From the NCBI GenBank assembly GCA_030016465.1, contig JASEJL010000033.1:1-8966 (forward strand): a stretch of 8,966 nt of DNA, given 5' to 3'. This DNA comes from Patescibacteria group bacterium. GTDB lineage: Bacteria; Patescibacteriota; Minisyncoccia; Minisyncoccales; DG-74-1. The translations under genes were made by a program, and so were the position numbers. The notes beneath the pieces are model-generated. The model was not told the DNA's origin. It saw nothing but the letters and a program-made list of their open reading frames with translations, and did no database searches. Below, piece by piece: positions 1 to 5,696 of this stretch. How positions within the stretch are numbered: the stretch's first letter is position 1; every line of letters begins with the position of its first letter.

Positions 1-75
1 ATAAAGTCAGATTTATCCCCAATTTCTCCTATTGACTTGTTACCGGATCACTTTTAAAAAGAGTCAAAAATCCTT

Positions 76-264
76 TTATTTTGGGAGTATCCCAAATTCC
101 GCCACCAACACATCATGGATGGCCTGCACCGTTGGTCTCGGTCTCGTATATTTTCTACCACAGTAAAGGCACTTTTTAGTATAACGCACACCTTTTGCAT
201 CTTTCACTTCATTCCATTTCCCCCACCAATGTTTACATTTAATCTCCATTTCAATAATCTTCAT
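76..264 (-). CDS. Small Cys-rich (zinc-ribbon-like) hypothetical protein
   Basis: Encodes 62 residues of unknown function; I do not recognise the family. Cys10-x-His12 near the N terminus and Cys32-x2-Cys35 in the middle could form one zinc site, followed by a basic patch (RKYTRPRPT) and a short helix-like tail. That suggests a small nucleic-acid-binding or adaptor protein, but this is inference. The ATG at 262-264 is preceded by a near-perfect Shine-Dalgarno AGGAGGT six bases upstream, which favours it over the in-frame ATG five codons later. Almost no other gene in this window has such a site, and the gene looks less AT-rich than its neighbours, so it may be acquired DNA. A 7-bp hairpin with a 3-base loop (80-96) lies over its last codons. 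The gene is real with fair probability; its function is open. Confidence 0.6.
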   Translation of the reverse strand: MKIIEMEIKCKHWWGKWNEVKDAKGVRYTKKCLYCGRKYTRPRPTVQAIHDVLVAEFGILPK

Positions 265-270
265 TTCAAT

Positions 271-277
271 ACCTCCT
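271..277 (-). promoter_or_regulatory. Strong Shine-Dalgarno site of the 62-residue gene
   Basis: On the minus strand the bases read AGGAGGT, ending six bases before the ATG at 264. This is close to full complementarity to the 16S rRNA tail at good spacing, and it decides the start codon. Two further AGGAGG-type motifs lie upstream on the same strand (328-333 and about 439-445) without a normal coding region after them. Confidence 0.7.
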
Positions 278-356
278 ATGTTTTTTGATTTTCGGTTCTT
301 ATTAAACCAAAACGAGCTACATTTTCGCCTCCTCTCTTTTCGGAAATTTGCTTTTG

Positions 357-479
357 AAGTACAACATCTACAATTTGAAGCTATATTTTACTGCCTTATT
401 AGAAAACCAATAAAATATAGCGAAATCTGTTATACTACCACCTCCTTTCTTTTATAGATTTTAATTTCAGGTTGTACTT
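357..479. repeat. Nested inverted repeats, possible structured leader or MITE-like remnant
   Basis: Outer arms are AAGTACAAC at 357-365 and its exact reverse complement at 471-479. Inner arms are GCTATATTTTA at 380-390 and its exact reverse complement at 411-421, with a 20-base loop. On the minus strand the inner stem extends through a small internal loop by AUUU pairing with AAAU, giving a long imperfect hairpin. It lies upstream of the 62-residue gene and could be its leader RNA or a degenerate mobile element. No target-site duplication is visible at the ends. Confidence 0.45.
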
Positions 480-523
480 TGGGGCAGAATTTCCATTTTC
501 TTTAATAAAAACATCCTAACAAA

Positions 524-552
524 TTGATTTAAAATTGTCAATTAAATATAAT
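524..552 (+). promoter_or_regulatory. Sigma70-type promoter for a leaderless PEGA mRNA
   Basis: TTGATT at 524-529 (4 of 6 to the -35 consensus), a spacer of exactly 17 bases, then a perfect TATAAT at 547-552. Six bases (AAGAAT) separate the -10 box from the ATG at 559, so transcription would start at or within a base or two of the A of the start codon. This predicts a leaderless mRNA and argues against the TTG at 535, which lies between the two promoter boxes. Confidence 0.7.
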
Positions 553-558
553 AAGAAT

Positions 559-1818
559 ATGACCAAGAAAACGAGAACAATTTTGTTTTTAATTTTCTTA
601 TTTCTGTTTCTTTTGATTGCTCCAGCAACCATTCTTTATTCTCTGGGTTACCGATTTGATTTTGAGAATAAAAAATTAACTCAAACCGGAGGTTTTTTTT
701 TAAAAAGCGAACCCAAAAAGGTGGAAATTTATATTGATAGGAAATTGGCTAAAAAAACCGATTTTTTCTTTGGCTCGGCCTTGGTGGAAAATTTATTGCC
801 AAAAAAATATAAAATAGAAGTTAAAAAAGAAGGCTATTTAACCTGGGAAAAAAAATTAGAAATTAGAGAAAAGGAGGTAAGCGAAGTTAAGAATCTGGTT
901 TTATTTCCGAAAAATCTAAATTTCAATATCTTAACAAAGGGGGTTGAAAACTTTTGGTTCTCGCCTGATGAAAAAAAGATAGTTTTAGAAGAAACCGAAG
1001 AACAAGGTTGGGCTTTAAAACTTTATGATTTGGAAAAAAAAATTAAAAGTCATTTAATTTCGGAAAAGGAAATTTCCCAAAAAGGGACAGATTTAATGAA
1101 TTTAGATTTTTCCGAAGATTCAAAAGAACTCTACTTGAAAATCGGAATGGAAGAACAAGAAAAAACATTTATTTTAAAATTGGATAAATTACCTCTCCAA
1201 TTAGTTGAAAAAAAGATTATCCCAACTCCAGAAAATATTCTTGCCTCCCAAAAACAAAATCAAGATGTCTATTATTTAGACAATTCTGGCTATGTTTTTA
1301 AAAACGAGCTGAAAGTAAACAAAATACCTTTCCCAGTTCAGTCAGAAACTAAATATACTTTAAAAATATTCCAAGATTTTCTATTTTTGATAGAAGGAGA
1401 GAATTTATATTTATTCTCTCCCGATTCAAAATCCTTTGAAAAATTCTTTGAGAGAATAAACAATTTAAAAATCTCTCCCGATAATAAAAAATTAGTTTTC
1501 TTTTCAAACTCAGAAATTTGGATTTTATTTTTAAAAGACGAAGGAATGAAAAAAGCCGGTGAAAAATTATTCATTAACCGGTTTTCAGAAAAAATAGACG
1601 ATATTTTTTGGTTAAATTCAGATTACTTAATTTTTAATTCGGGTAACAATTTAAAAATCGTTGAAATCGATGACCGAGATAGAATTCAAACTTGGGATAT
1701 TACCCCCCCACCAAATTTTGGTGGGGAGCCCAACCCTGAAATTTATTTTAATGGAAGTAATAGAAAATTATATATTTTAAGCCAGGGAAATTTATTTGTT
1801 TCCGAAAGACTATTCTGA
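559..1818 (+). CDS. Membrane-anchored PEGA-domain protein with propeller-like repeats
   Basis: Encodes 419 residues from the ATG at 559; a longer reading from TTG at 535 adds eight residues but begins inside the promoter. Residues 8-28 form one hydrophobic segment after a basic N terminus (MTKKTR), consistent with a signal anchor and an outside domain. Residues about 51-116 fit a PEGA domain, a beta-sandwich of surface proteins, with the typical turn FFGSALVENLLPKKYKIEV and EGYLTWEK. The rest contains recurring blade-like units (FSPDEKKIVL, FSEDSKELYL, ISPDNKKLVFF, LNSDYLIFNS, NGSNRKLYIL) and is probably a beta-propeller. Exact function is unknown; a role at the cell envelope is inferred. Codons 383-389 contain a 21-bp palindrome. 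The gene converges on the nuclease gene and overlaps its 3' end by nine bases. Ends in TGA. Confidence 0.85.
   Translation: MTKKTRTILFLIFLFLFLLIAPATILYSLGYRFDFENKKLTQTGGFFLKSEPKKVEIYIDRKLAKKTDFFFGSALVENLLPKKYKIEVKKEGYLTWEKKLEIREKEVSEVKNLVLFPKNLNFNILTKGVENFWFSPDEKKIVLEETEEQGWALKLYDLEKKIKSHLISEKEISQKGTDLMNLDFSEDSKELYLKIGMEEQEKTFILKLDKLPLQLVEKKIIPTPENILASQKQNQDVYYLDNSGYVFKNELKVNKIPFPVQSETKYTLKIFQDFLFLIEGENLYLFSPDSKSFEKFFERINNLKISPDNKKLVFFSNSEIWILFLKDEGMKKAGEKLFINRFSEKIDDIFWLNSDYLIFNSGNNLKIVEIDDRDRIQTWDITPPPNFGGEPNPEIYFNGSNRKLYILSQGNLFVSERLF
1706..1726. repeat. 21-bp perfect palindrome inside the PEGA gene
   Basis: Arms CCCCACCAAA (1706-1715) and TTTGGTGGGG (1717-1726) flank a single central base. 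The element is GC-rich in an AT-rich gene and is read in frame as a Pro-Pro-Asn-Phe-Gly-Gly stretch, an odd loop between two propeller-like strands. It resembles short palindromic elements that insert in frame in coding regions of some bacteria. Confidence 0.65.
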
Positions 1819-2508
1819 CGTCTGGGTTTCTATTTTTTTCTTAAAATCATCCCAATTTATCTCACCAGCGCTGACTATATCACAAATTTCTCGGTATTCA
1901 CAGTTTTGACATTGCCAATTTATTGGGTAATCTGATAATCTATTAGGAATAATATTTGATTCAATTTTTAATTTCAAATTTTCAAAACGCTTTAAGAGCT
2001 TTTCAATTAAATAACCATCATAATCAAAAACAAAATCCTTTAACTCTTGGGTGTCTTTATTGACATAAAGTAAAATACCCTTTTTAATTTTAAAAAAATG
2101 TAAATAAAGCTGGACTTGTTCATAATGTTCCGGCATCGGTCTCTCCATTTTTGTCAAGTTCATTCTCCCACTTATACTTTTCACATCTACTACATAACGC
2201 TCACCGCCAACCTTCAGTATAATATCCGCTCTTCCCGAGATAATCTGGTGAGGAGGAATAGGAACTTCGGTAGTTTCAACTAATCCTAAACTTACCAGAG
2301 GTCGCAAAACTATCTGTTGAATATGATTGCCAAATTCAAAAACTCTTAATCTCTCAGCTTCAAGCTCTTTTTTGGGAGCTCTTTTAAATCTAAAAAAAAT
2401 AGCCCTTGAACATTTCCCTGACTCACTAATATAAAATCGTGTTCTTTCTTTGTCTTCTTTTTCCCTTTCTCTATCCAGATAAAATTTATCAATAAGTTCT
2501 TTTAACAT
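1810..2508 (-). CDS. PD-(D/E)XK nuclease, Cas4/RecB-like, probable Fe-S protein
   Basis: Encodes 232 residues with the ordered motifs of the Cas4/RecB exonuclease family. His62 lies in GNHIQQ, Asp95 in SGRAD, Asp108 and Lys110 in YVVDVKS (the D-x-K metal core), and Gln131/Tyr135 form a QxxxY motif in EQVQLYLHF. One cysteine near the N terminus (Cys33, SGKCSR) and three near the C terminus (Cys200-x2-Cys203-x5-Cys209) match the four-Cys iron-sulfur cluster of Cas4 and AddB-type nucleases. By family it should act on DNA ends as a metal-dependent exonuclease; the true substrate is unknown. There is no CRISPR array or other cas gene here, so a cas4 name is not justified. It follows hicA by 37 bases, probably co-transcribed, with only a weak GAG-type ribosome site. 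Its TAG stop overlaps the convergent PEGA gene. Confidence 0.85.
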   Translation of the reverse strand: MLKELIDKFYLDREREKEDKERTRFYISESGKCSRAIFFRFKRAPKKELEAERLRVFEFGNHIQQIVLRPLVSLGLVETTEVPIPPHQIISGRADIILKVGGERYVVDVKSISGRMNLTKMERPMPEHYEQVQLYLHFFKIKKGILLYVNKDTQELKDFVFDYDGYLIEKLLKRFENLKLKIESNIIPNRLSDYPINWQCQNCEYREICDIVSAGEINWDDFKKKIETQTSE

Positions 2509-2545
2509 ATTTCTCTTTTGTCAACGTGTGTTTTGGCACGGAAAA

Positions 2546-2758
2546 CTACACTTTATTCCATTCTTTTGGAGAAATTCCTGCCTGTCTAATAATTTCACTT
2601 ACTAAATGTTTTGATATATCGCCACGGTGACGATTTGGAATACGTACTTTCAACTTATCTTTTACCATAAATAAATGACGGCCGCCAGAATAAGGACCGT
2701 CAAACTCTAATTTCCGAAACTTCTGAACCATCTTTCGCCAAGAAATATTCTTAGGCAT
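2546..2758 (-). CDS. hicA: HicA-type mRNA interferase toxin
   Basis: Encodes 70 residues, the usual length for HicA, a double-stranded-RNA-binding-fold toxin that cleaves mRNA. The sequence has the family pattern: helix (ISWRKMVQKFRKLEF), then a strand with the catalytic histidine in GGRHLFMV (His28), the strand KVRIPNRHRGDIS, and the C-terminal helix KHLVSEIIRQAGIS. The gene overlaps the end of hicB by eight bases (ATG within hicB's last codons), so the two are translationally coupled in antitoxin-toxin order. No Shine-Dalgarno site is visible, which fits coupling. Ends in TAG. All expected toxin features are intact. Confidence 0.88.
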   Translation of the reverse strand: MPKNISWRKMVQKFRKLEFDGPYSGGRHLFMVKDKLKVRIPNRHRGDISKHLVSEIIRQAGISPKEWNKV

Positions 2759-2996
2759 GTTTTACAAGCTGACGTTTATCAAACTGAACCTCAAAACCAG
2801 AAATTTTTTCACCAGCACGGACTTTTAACAACATCCAATCCTCTAACACTTCTCGGAGCTCTTTTCGGCAATCTTCTAAATTTTTAGCATTTGCCCAAAC
2901 ACCCTTCAATCCGGGAATTTCGCCAAAATAAGTTCCATCTTTAAGAATTTTATATCTCGCTTTTTTTAACTTTTTTTCTATATATTCACTTAACAT
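2751..2996 (-). CDS. hicB: HicB-type antitoxin, short form
   Basis: Encodes 81 residues with a HicB-like partial RNase H fold: strand YKILKDGTYFGEIPGLKGVWANA, then the helix LEDCRKELREVLEDWMLLKVRAGE. By family it binds and neutralises HicA. The protein ends soon after this fold (FDKRQLVKHA), leaving no room for the C-terminal helix-turn-helix or ribbon-helix-helix domain of longer HicB proteins. It may therefore not bind its own operator alone. It lies 43 bases after rpsI, with a good -35 box overlapping the end of rpsI, and runs into hicA with an eight-base overlap. No Shine-Dalgarno site precedes the ATG. Confidence 0.85.
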   Translation of the reverse strand: MLSEYIEKKLKKARYKILKDGTYFGEIPGLKGVWANAKNLEDCRKELREVLEDWMLLKVRAGEKISGFEVQFDKRQLVKHA

Positions 2997-3011
2997 AATA
3001 TTTCTAATTCT

Positions 3012-3039
3012 AATTTATCATTTTAAAAATTTCTGTCAA
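3012..3039 (-). promoter_or_regulatory. Candidate hicBA promoter overlapping the rpsI stop
   Basis: On the minus strand a perfect TTGACA (3039-3034) directly follows the rpsI TAA stop. After a 16-base spacer comes TAAATT (3017-3012), 4 of 6 to the -10 consensus. The start point would be near 3005, leaving a leader of under ten bases before the hicB ATG. It would let the toxin-antitoxin cassette be expressed apart from the ribosomal operon. Confidence 0.45.
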
Positions 3040-3522
3040 TTAGCGTTTCTGCCACTGGGGAGCTCTTCTGGCGCGCTTTAAACCAAATTTTTTTCTTTCT
3101 CGCATCCGCGGGTCCCTTCTCAAAAATCCAGCCGCCTTTAATCTTTTTCGAAAATCGGGGTTAAACAAAACCAAAGCCTTGGCTATTCCATGTCTTATTG
3201 CCTCAGCCTGAGCATGAAGTCCTCCTCCTTTAACCTTAGCTGAAACTCTAAATTTATCAAGAGATTTCATTTTTTCAAGGGAAGCCTGAGCAATTTGCTG
3301 AAGTTCAAAAGTTGGAAAATATTGTTGGAGAGATTTAGTATTAACTAAAAATTTTTTTTCACCACGAGTAAAAAGCCGAATTCTGGCCACCGCCGTTTTT
3401 CTTCGCCCCTCTGCCTCAAAATATTTTTCCCGAACCAAAGGGTACTCCGGGGCAGGTTTTTCAACTTTTTCAACTTTTTTTACTTTTTTAACTTTTTTTG
3501 GCTTTTTTTTAATTTTTGGCAT
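3040..3522 (-). CDS. rpsI: Small-subunit ribosomal protein S9 (uS9)
   Basis: Encodes 160 residues, longer than the usual 130 or so because of an N-terminal Lys/Pro-rich extension (residues 1-30) built from KKV/EKV repeats. The S9 body starts near residue 33: EGRRKTAVARIRLF, then VKGGGLHAQAEAIRHGIAKAL, and LKAAGFLRRDPRMRERKKFGLKRARRAPQWQKR, whose basic tail reaches the P-site tRNA in known ribosomes. The tail ends QKR where many bacteria have SKR. The gene starts one base after the rplM TGA stop. No Shine-Dalgarno site. Confidence 0.97.
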   Translation of the reverse strand: MPKIKKKPKKVKKVKKVEKVEKPAPEYPLVREKYFEAEGRRKTAVARIRLFTRGEKKFLVNTKSLQQYFPTFELQQIAQASLEKMKSLDKFRVSAKVKGGGLHAQAEAIRHGIAKALVLFNPDFRKRLKAAGFLRRDPRMRERKKFGLKRARRAPQWQKR

Positions 3523-3523
3523 A

Positions 3524-3871
3524 TCATTGTATTTTTAATCTCTTAATCATTCTTGCCCGTAATTTATTTTTAGGCAACATTCCATAAACTGCCTTTCTTA
3601 GAACTTCGGCCGGCTTTTCTTTAAAAAGTTTTTTCAAAGGAATAAATTTTGCTCCTCCTAAAAAACCAGAATGCCGAAAATATTTTTTTTCTTCCATTTT
3701 TTTGCCAGTAATTTTTAAATTTTCAATGTTTTTAACAATCACAAAATCACCCATGTCTTTATTTGGCAGAAAATCTGGTTTATGTTTCCCTCGTAACAAA
3801 ATCACAATCTCAGAAGCTAATCTGCCCAAAACTTTACCGGTAGCATCAATTATATGTGTGTTTCTTTGCAT
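3524..3871 (-). CDS. rplM: Large-subunit ribosomal protein L13 (uL13)
   Basis: Encodes 115 residues, clearly shorter than the 142 or so typical of free-living bacteria. Conserved blocks are present: HIIDATGKVLGRLASEIVILLRGKHKPDF, GDFVIVKN, KKYFRHSGFLGG, then the C-terminal AVYGMLPKNKLRARMIKRLKI. The shortening is mainly at both ends. Its ATG shares a base with the rplQ stop (TAATG), so re-initiation is likely. It ends in TGA at the expected C terminus, which shows UGA is a stop in this organism. Confidence 0.96.
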   Translation of the reverse strand: MQRNTHIIDATGKVLGRLASEIVILLRGKHKPDFLPNKDMGDFVIVKNIENLKITGKKMEEKKYFRHSGFLGGAKFIPLKKLFKEKPAEVLRKAVYGMLPKNKLRARMIKRLKIQ

Positions 3872-4221
3872 TATTTTACCAATTCAATTATGGCCATTCT
3901 CGCCCCGTCTGATTTCCTTGGTCCTAATTTAATAATCCGAATATAGCCGCCTGGACGATCTTTATATCTTGGACCAATTTCATTAACTAATTTTTTAACG
4001 ATTGGCGGAGAAAAAAAATTAGCTAAAAGTCGGCGGGAAGTTAGGTTTCCAATTTTGGCCCGACTAATTTGCTTTTCCACAAAACGAGAAACTTCTTTGG
4101 CCTTGGCTTCGGTAGTTTTAATTTTTTCTTTCAAAATAAGAGCCGAAGTTAAACTTTTCAAAAGGGCCCTTCTTTGATTTCGTTTTCTACTTAGCCTTCT
4201 TCCTTTTTTTCTTTTTCTCAT
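3871..4221 (-). CDS. rplQ: Large-subunit ribosomal protein L17 (bL17)
   Basis: Encodes 116 residues, normal for L17, which lies near the peptide exit tunnel. The N terminus MRKRKKGRRLSRKRNQRRALL matches the family start, so the ATG at 4221 is secure even though it lies inside rpoA. Further conserved parts are LILKEKIKTTEAKAKEV and the C-terminal YKDRPGGYIRIIKLGPRKSDGARMAIIEL. The first 35 bases overlap the end of rpoA in another frame. No Shine-Dalgarno site precedes the start. Confidence 0.97.
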   Translation of the reverse strand: MRKRKKGRRLSRKRNQRRALLKSLTSALILKEKIKTTEAKAKEVSRFVEKQISRAKIGNLTSRRLLANFFSPPIVKKLVNEIGPRYKDRPGGYIRIIKLGPRKSDGARMAIIELVK

Positions 4222-4969
4222 GTTTTCTAGTTTTTTTAGCTTTTTCTTTTTCAGCCGGCACTTCTAATGGCGGAACTTCTTCTGGTTTAAAAGTTTCGGA
4301 AAATAAACTAAAATGCTTAACTAAAATATCACTAGCTTGAAAGAAGGCGGTTTCGGGTGAAATAGTTCCATCGGTCTCAACCTCTAAAAACAGTCTATCA
4401 AAATCGGTCCTCTCGCCCACTCTCATATTCTCAACTCGAAAAGCTACTCTTCTGATCGGGGTAAAAATAGCATCTAAAGGGATAGTTCCAATTTCTAATT
4501 TTTCCTTTTTCCTTGCCTCGCGGGGACGATATCCTATCCCTTTTTCAATTTGAATTTCCATTTCTAACTCCGCTTTTTTATCAGTAAGAGTGGCAATATG
4601 GCAATCTTTATTTACCAATTCCAATTGGGGGGGTATCTCAAAGTCAGAACCCTTAACCTCTTTCTCGCCCTTCACTTTCAAAAAGGCTTTTTGGGGTTCT
4701 TGGGTATAAATTTTAAATCTTAACTGTTTTAAATTTAACATAATCTGAATTACATCTTCCAGAATTCCGGGAATAGTTGAAAACTCATGGGAAACTCCTT
4801 TAATTTTCATCTGGGTAACCGCTGCTCCTTCTAAAGAAGAAAGTAAAACTCGTCTTAAGCTATTTCCAATCGTCACTCCATAACCTGGATATAAAGCCTC
4901 AATTTCAAAAGTAGCCAGATTTTTTCTTTCTTTTTTAACAATTTTTGGTTGAAGAGGTAAGGGTATCAT
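4187..4969 (-). CDS. rpoA: RNA polymerase alpha subunit without C-terminal domain
   Basis: Encodes 260 residues against about 310-330 in most bacteria. Residues 1-228 are the alpha N-terminal domain that dimerises and nucleates RNA polymerase assembly: FEIEALYPGYGVTIGNSLRRVLLSSLEGAAV (about 21-51), IPGILEDVIQIMLNLK, then IGYRPREARK and PIRRVAFRVENMRVGERTDFDRLFLEVETDGT. The helix-hairpin-helix C-terminal domain that binds UP elements and activators is absent. In its place is a short linker and a Lys-rich tail (EKEKAKKTRKHEKKKKRKKAK), whose last codons overlap rplQ by 35 bases. Upstream codons in frame reach a stop within 20 bases, so the ATG at 4969 is the start; no Shine-Dalgarno site is present and the preceding spacer is tandem repeats. 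Confidence 0.95.
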   Translation of the reverse strand: MIPLPLQPKIVKKERKNLATFEIEALYPGYGVTIGNSLRRVLLSSLEGAAVTQMKIKGVSHEFSTIPGILEDVIQIMLNLKQLRFKIYTQEPQKAFLKVKGEKEVKGSDFEIPPQLELVNKDCHIATLTDKKAELEMEIQIEKGIGYRPREARKKEKLEIGTIPLDAIFTPIRRVAFRVENMRVGERTDFDRLFLEVETDGTISPETAFFQASDILVKHFSLFSETFKPEEVPPLEVPAEKEKAKKTRKHEKKKKRKKAK

Positions 4970-4975
4970 TGTTTT

Positions 4976-5001
4976 GACTATGACTTATGACTATGACTTA
5001 T
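4976..5001. repeat. Tandem duplication, 13 bp x 2
   Basis: GACTATGACTTAT occurs twice without a gap (4976-4988, 4989-5001) in the rpsD-rpoA spacer, ending seven bases before the rpoA start codon in transcript direction. Confidence 0.9.
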
Positions 5002-5015
5002 GAGAGACAAATTGC

Positions 5016-5043
5016 CATCATCATTTAGTCATCATCATTTAGT
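5016..5043. repeat. Tandem duplication, 14 bp x 2
   Basis: CATCATCATTTAGT occurs twice in direct succession (5016-5029, 5030-5043). The unit differs from those on either side. On the minus strand it contains short ATGATGACTAAATGA start-stop strings. Confidence 0.9.
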
Positions 5044-5048
5044 CATCG

Positions 5049-5074
5049 TTATTTATCTTGATTATTTATCTTGA
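5049..5074. repeat. Tandem duplication, 13 bp x 2, covering the rpsD stop
   Basis: TTATTTATCTTGA occurs twice (5049-5061, 5062-5074). The right-hand copy includes the rpsD stop codon (5066-5068) and the last sense codons, so this duplication copied the gene's 3' end into the spacer. Confidence 0.9.
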
Positions 5075-5695
5075 ATAAAATTCAAATATTACTGATATCT
5101 CCACTGGCGGCACTGCTTCTTCTAAGCTTGGTTCAGCTATTACTTTCCCTTCTAATTTCTCAATATCCAAGGCCAGCCAATTGGGGGTTTTATATTTTTT
5201 TAACAAATTTTTAAGATTTTGAAAAATGGCTTTTTTAGTTTTTTGAGCTTTTATCGAAACCGTGTCCCCTTTTTTTACTAAATAAGAAGGGATATTAATC
5301 GATTTACCGTTAACTAAGAAATAGCCGTGAGAAACTAATTGTTGGGCCTGAGCTCGAGAATTGGCAAAGCCCAATCTGAAAACCACATTATCTAAGCGGC
5401 TTTCTAAAATTTTTATCAATAAACTGGGAGCATCTTCAACCTTGCCTTGTCTTTTCAGAATTTTCTTGACATAATTTTTGAATTGTTTCTCCTTTAAATT
5501 ATACCAGTTTTTTAGTTTTTGTTTCTCTCTTAATGCCCTGCCATATTCAGAAAAAGGACTGGGTTTTCTTTTTCTTTTTTGGCCCGGTGGATAGGCCCGC
5601 TTTATCATCGAACATTTTGGTGATAAACACTTCTCACCTTTGAGAAAAAGTTTCACTCCCAGCCTTCTGCATATTTTACATTTAGACTTTAACAT
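5066..5695 (-). CDS. rpsD: Small-subunit ribosomal protein S4 (uS4), zinc-binding form
   Basis: Encodes 209 residues from the ATG at 5695. This start leaves one base after the rpsK stop; a longer frame from 5731 would overlap rpsK by 35 bases and add a non-conserved peptide. Four cysteines at 6, 9, 23 and 28 (CKIC and CLSPKC) mark the zinc-binding version of S4. The 16S-binding S4 domain follows: LLIKILESRLDNVVFRLGFANSRAQAQQLVSHGYFLVNGKSINIPSYLVKKGD. By family it is a primary assembly protein and in some bacteria represses its own operon. The last codons lie in a tandem duplication. Confidence 0.96.
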   Translation of the reverse strand: MLKSKCKICRRLGVKLFLKGEKCLSPKCSMIKRAYPPGQKRKRKPSPFSEYGRALREKQKLKNWYNLKEKQFKNYVKKILKRQGKVEDAPSLLIKILESRLDNVVFRLGFANSRAQAQQLVSHGYFLVNGKSINIPSYLVKKGDTVSIKAQKTKKAIFQNLKNLLKKYKTPNWLALDIEKLEGKVIAEPSLEEAVPPVEISVIFEFYSR

Positions 5696-5696
5696 T

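Larger units (their letters stand above)
265..523. other. Non-coding stretch between divergent genes
   Basis: No convincing coding region on either strand. It holds the leader of the 62-residue gene and the upstream region of the PEGA gene. On the minus strand there are three AGGAGG-like motifs (271-277, 328-333, about 439-445). The middle one is followed at normal spacing by ATG-TAG (322 down to 317), a start codon directly followed by a stop. A 16-codon open frame (367 down to 317, no Shine-Dalgarno) ends at that same TAG. Nested inverted repeats cover 357-479. Weak TATA-like boxes occur (minus TATAAA at 456-451) but none has a matching -35. Confidence 0.5.

Noticed and set aside
1..31. Start of another minus-strand gene (AGGAG followed by TTG at 22)
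   Set aside because: Only seven codons remain before the window edge and the spacing is three bases; cannot be judged.
80..96. Hairpin (7-bp stem, 3-base loop) as terminator of the 62-residue gene
   Set aside because: It lies within the last codons and the only T-run is nine bases further on and short, so an intrinsic terminator is not well supported.
357..421. Cas12a-type CRISPR repeat (minus strand contains TTGTAGAT)
   Set aside because: The matching TCTAC arm is missing and there is no repeat-spacer periodicity.
1338..1574. 78-codon open frame on the minus strand
   Set aside because: Lies wholly inside the PEGA gene in antisense, has no start signal and no recognisable protein pattern.
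1810..2508. Naming the nuclease cas4
   Set aside because: Motifs fit Cas4, but no CRISPR array or cas1/cas2 is present, and free-standing relatives are common.
3702..3932. 76-codon open frame on the plus strand
   Set aside because: Antisense to rplM and rplQ, both certain genes; no family resemblance.
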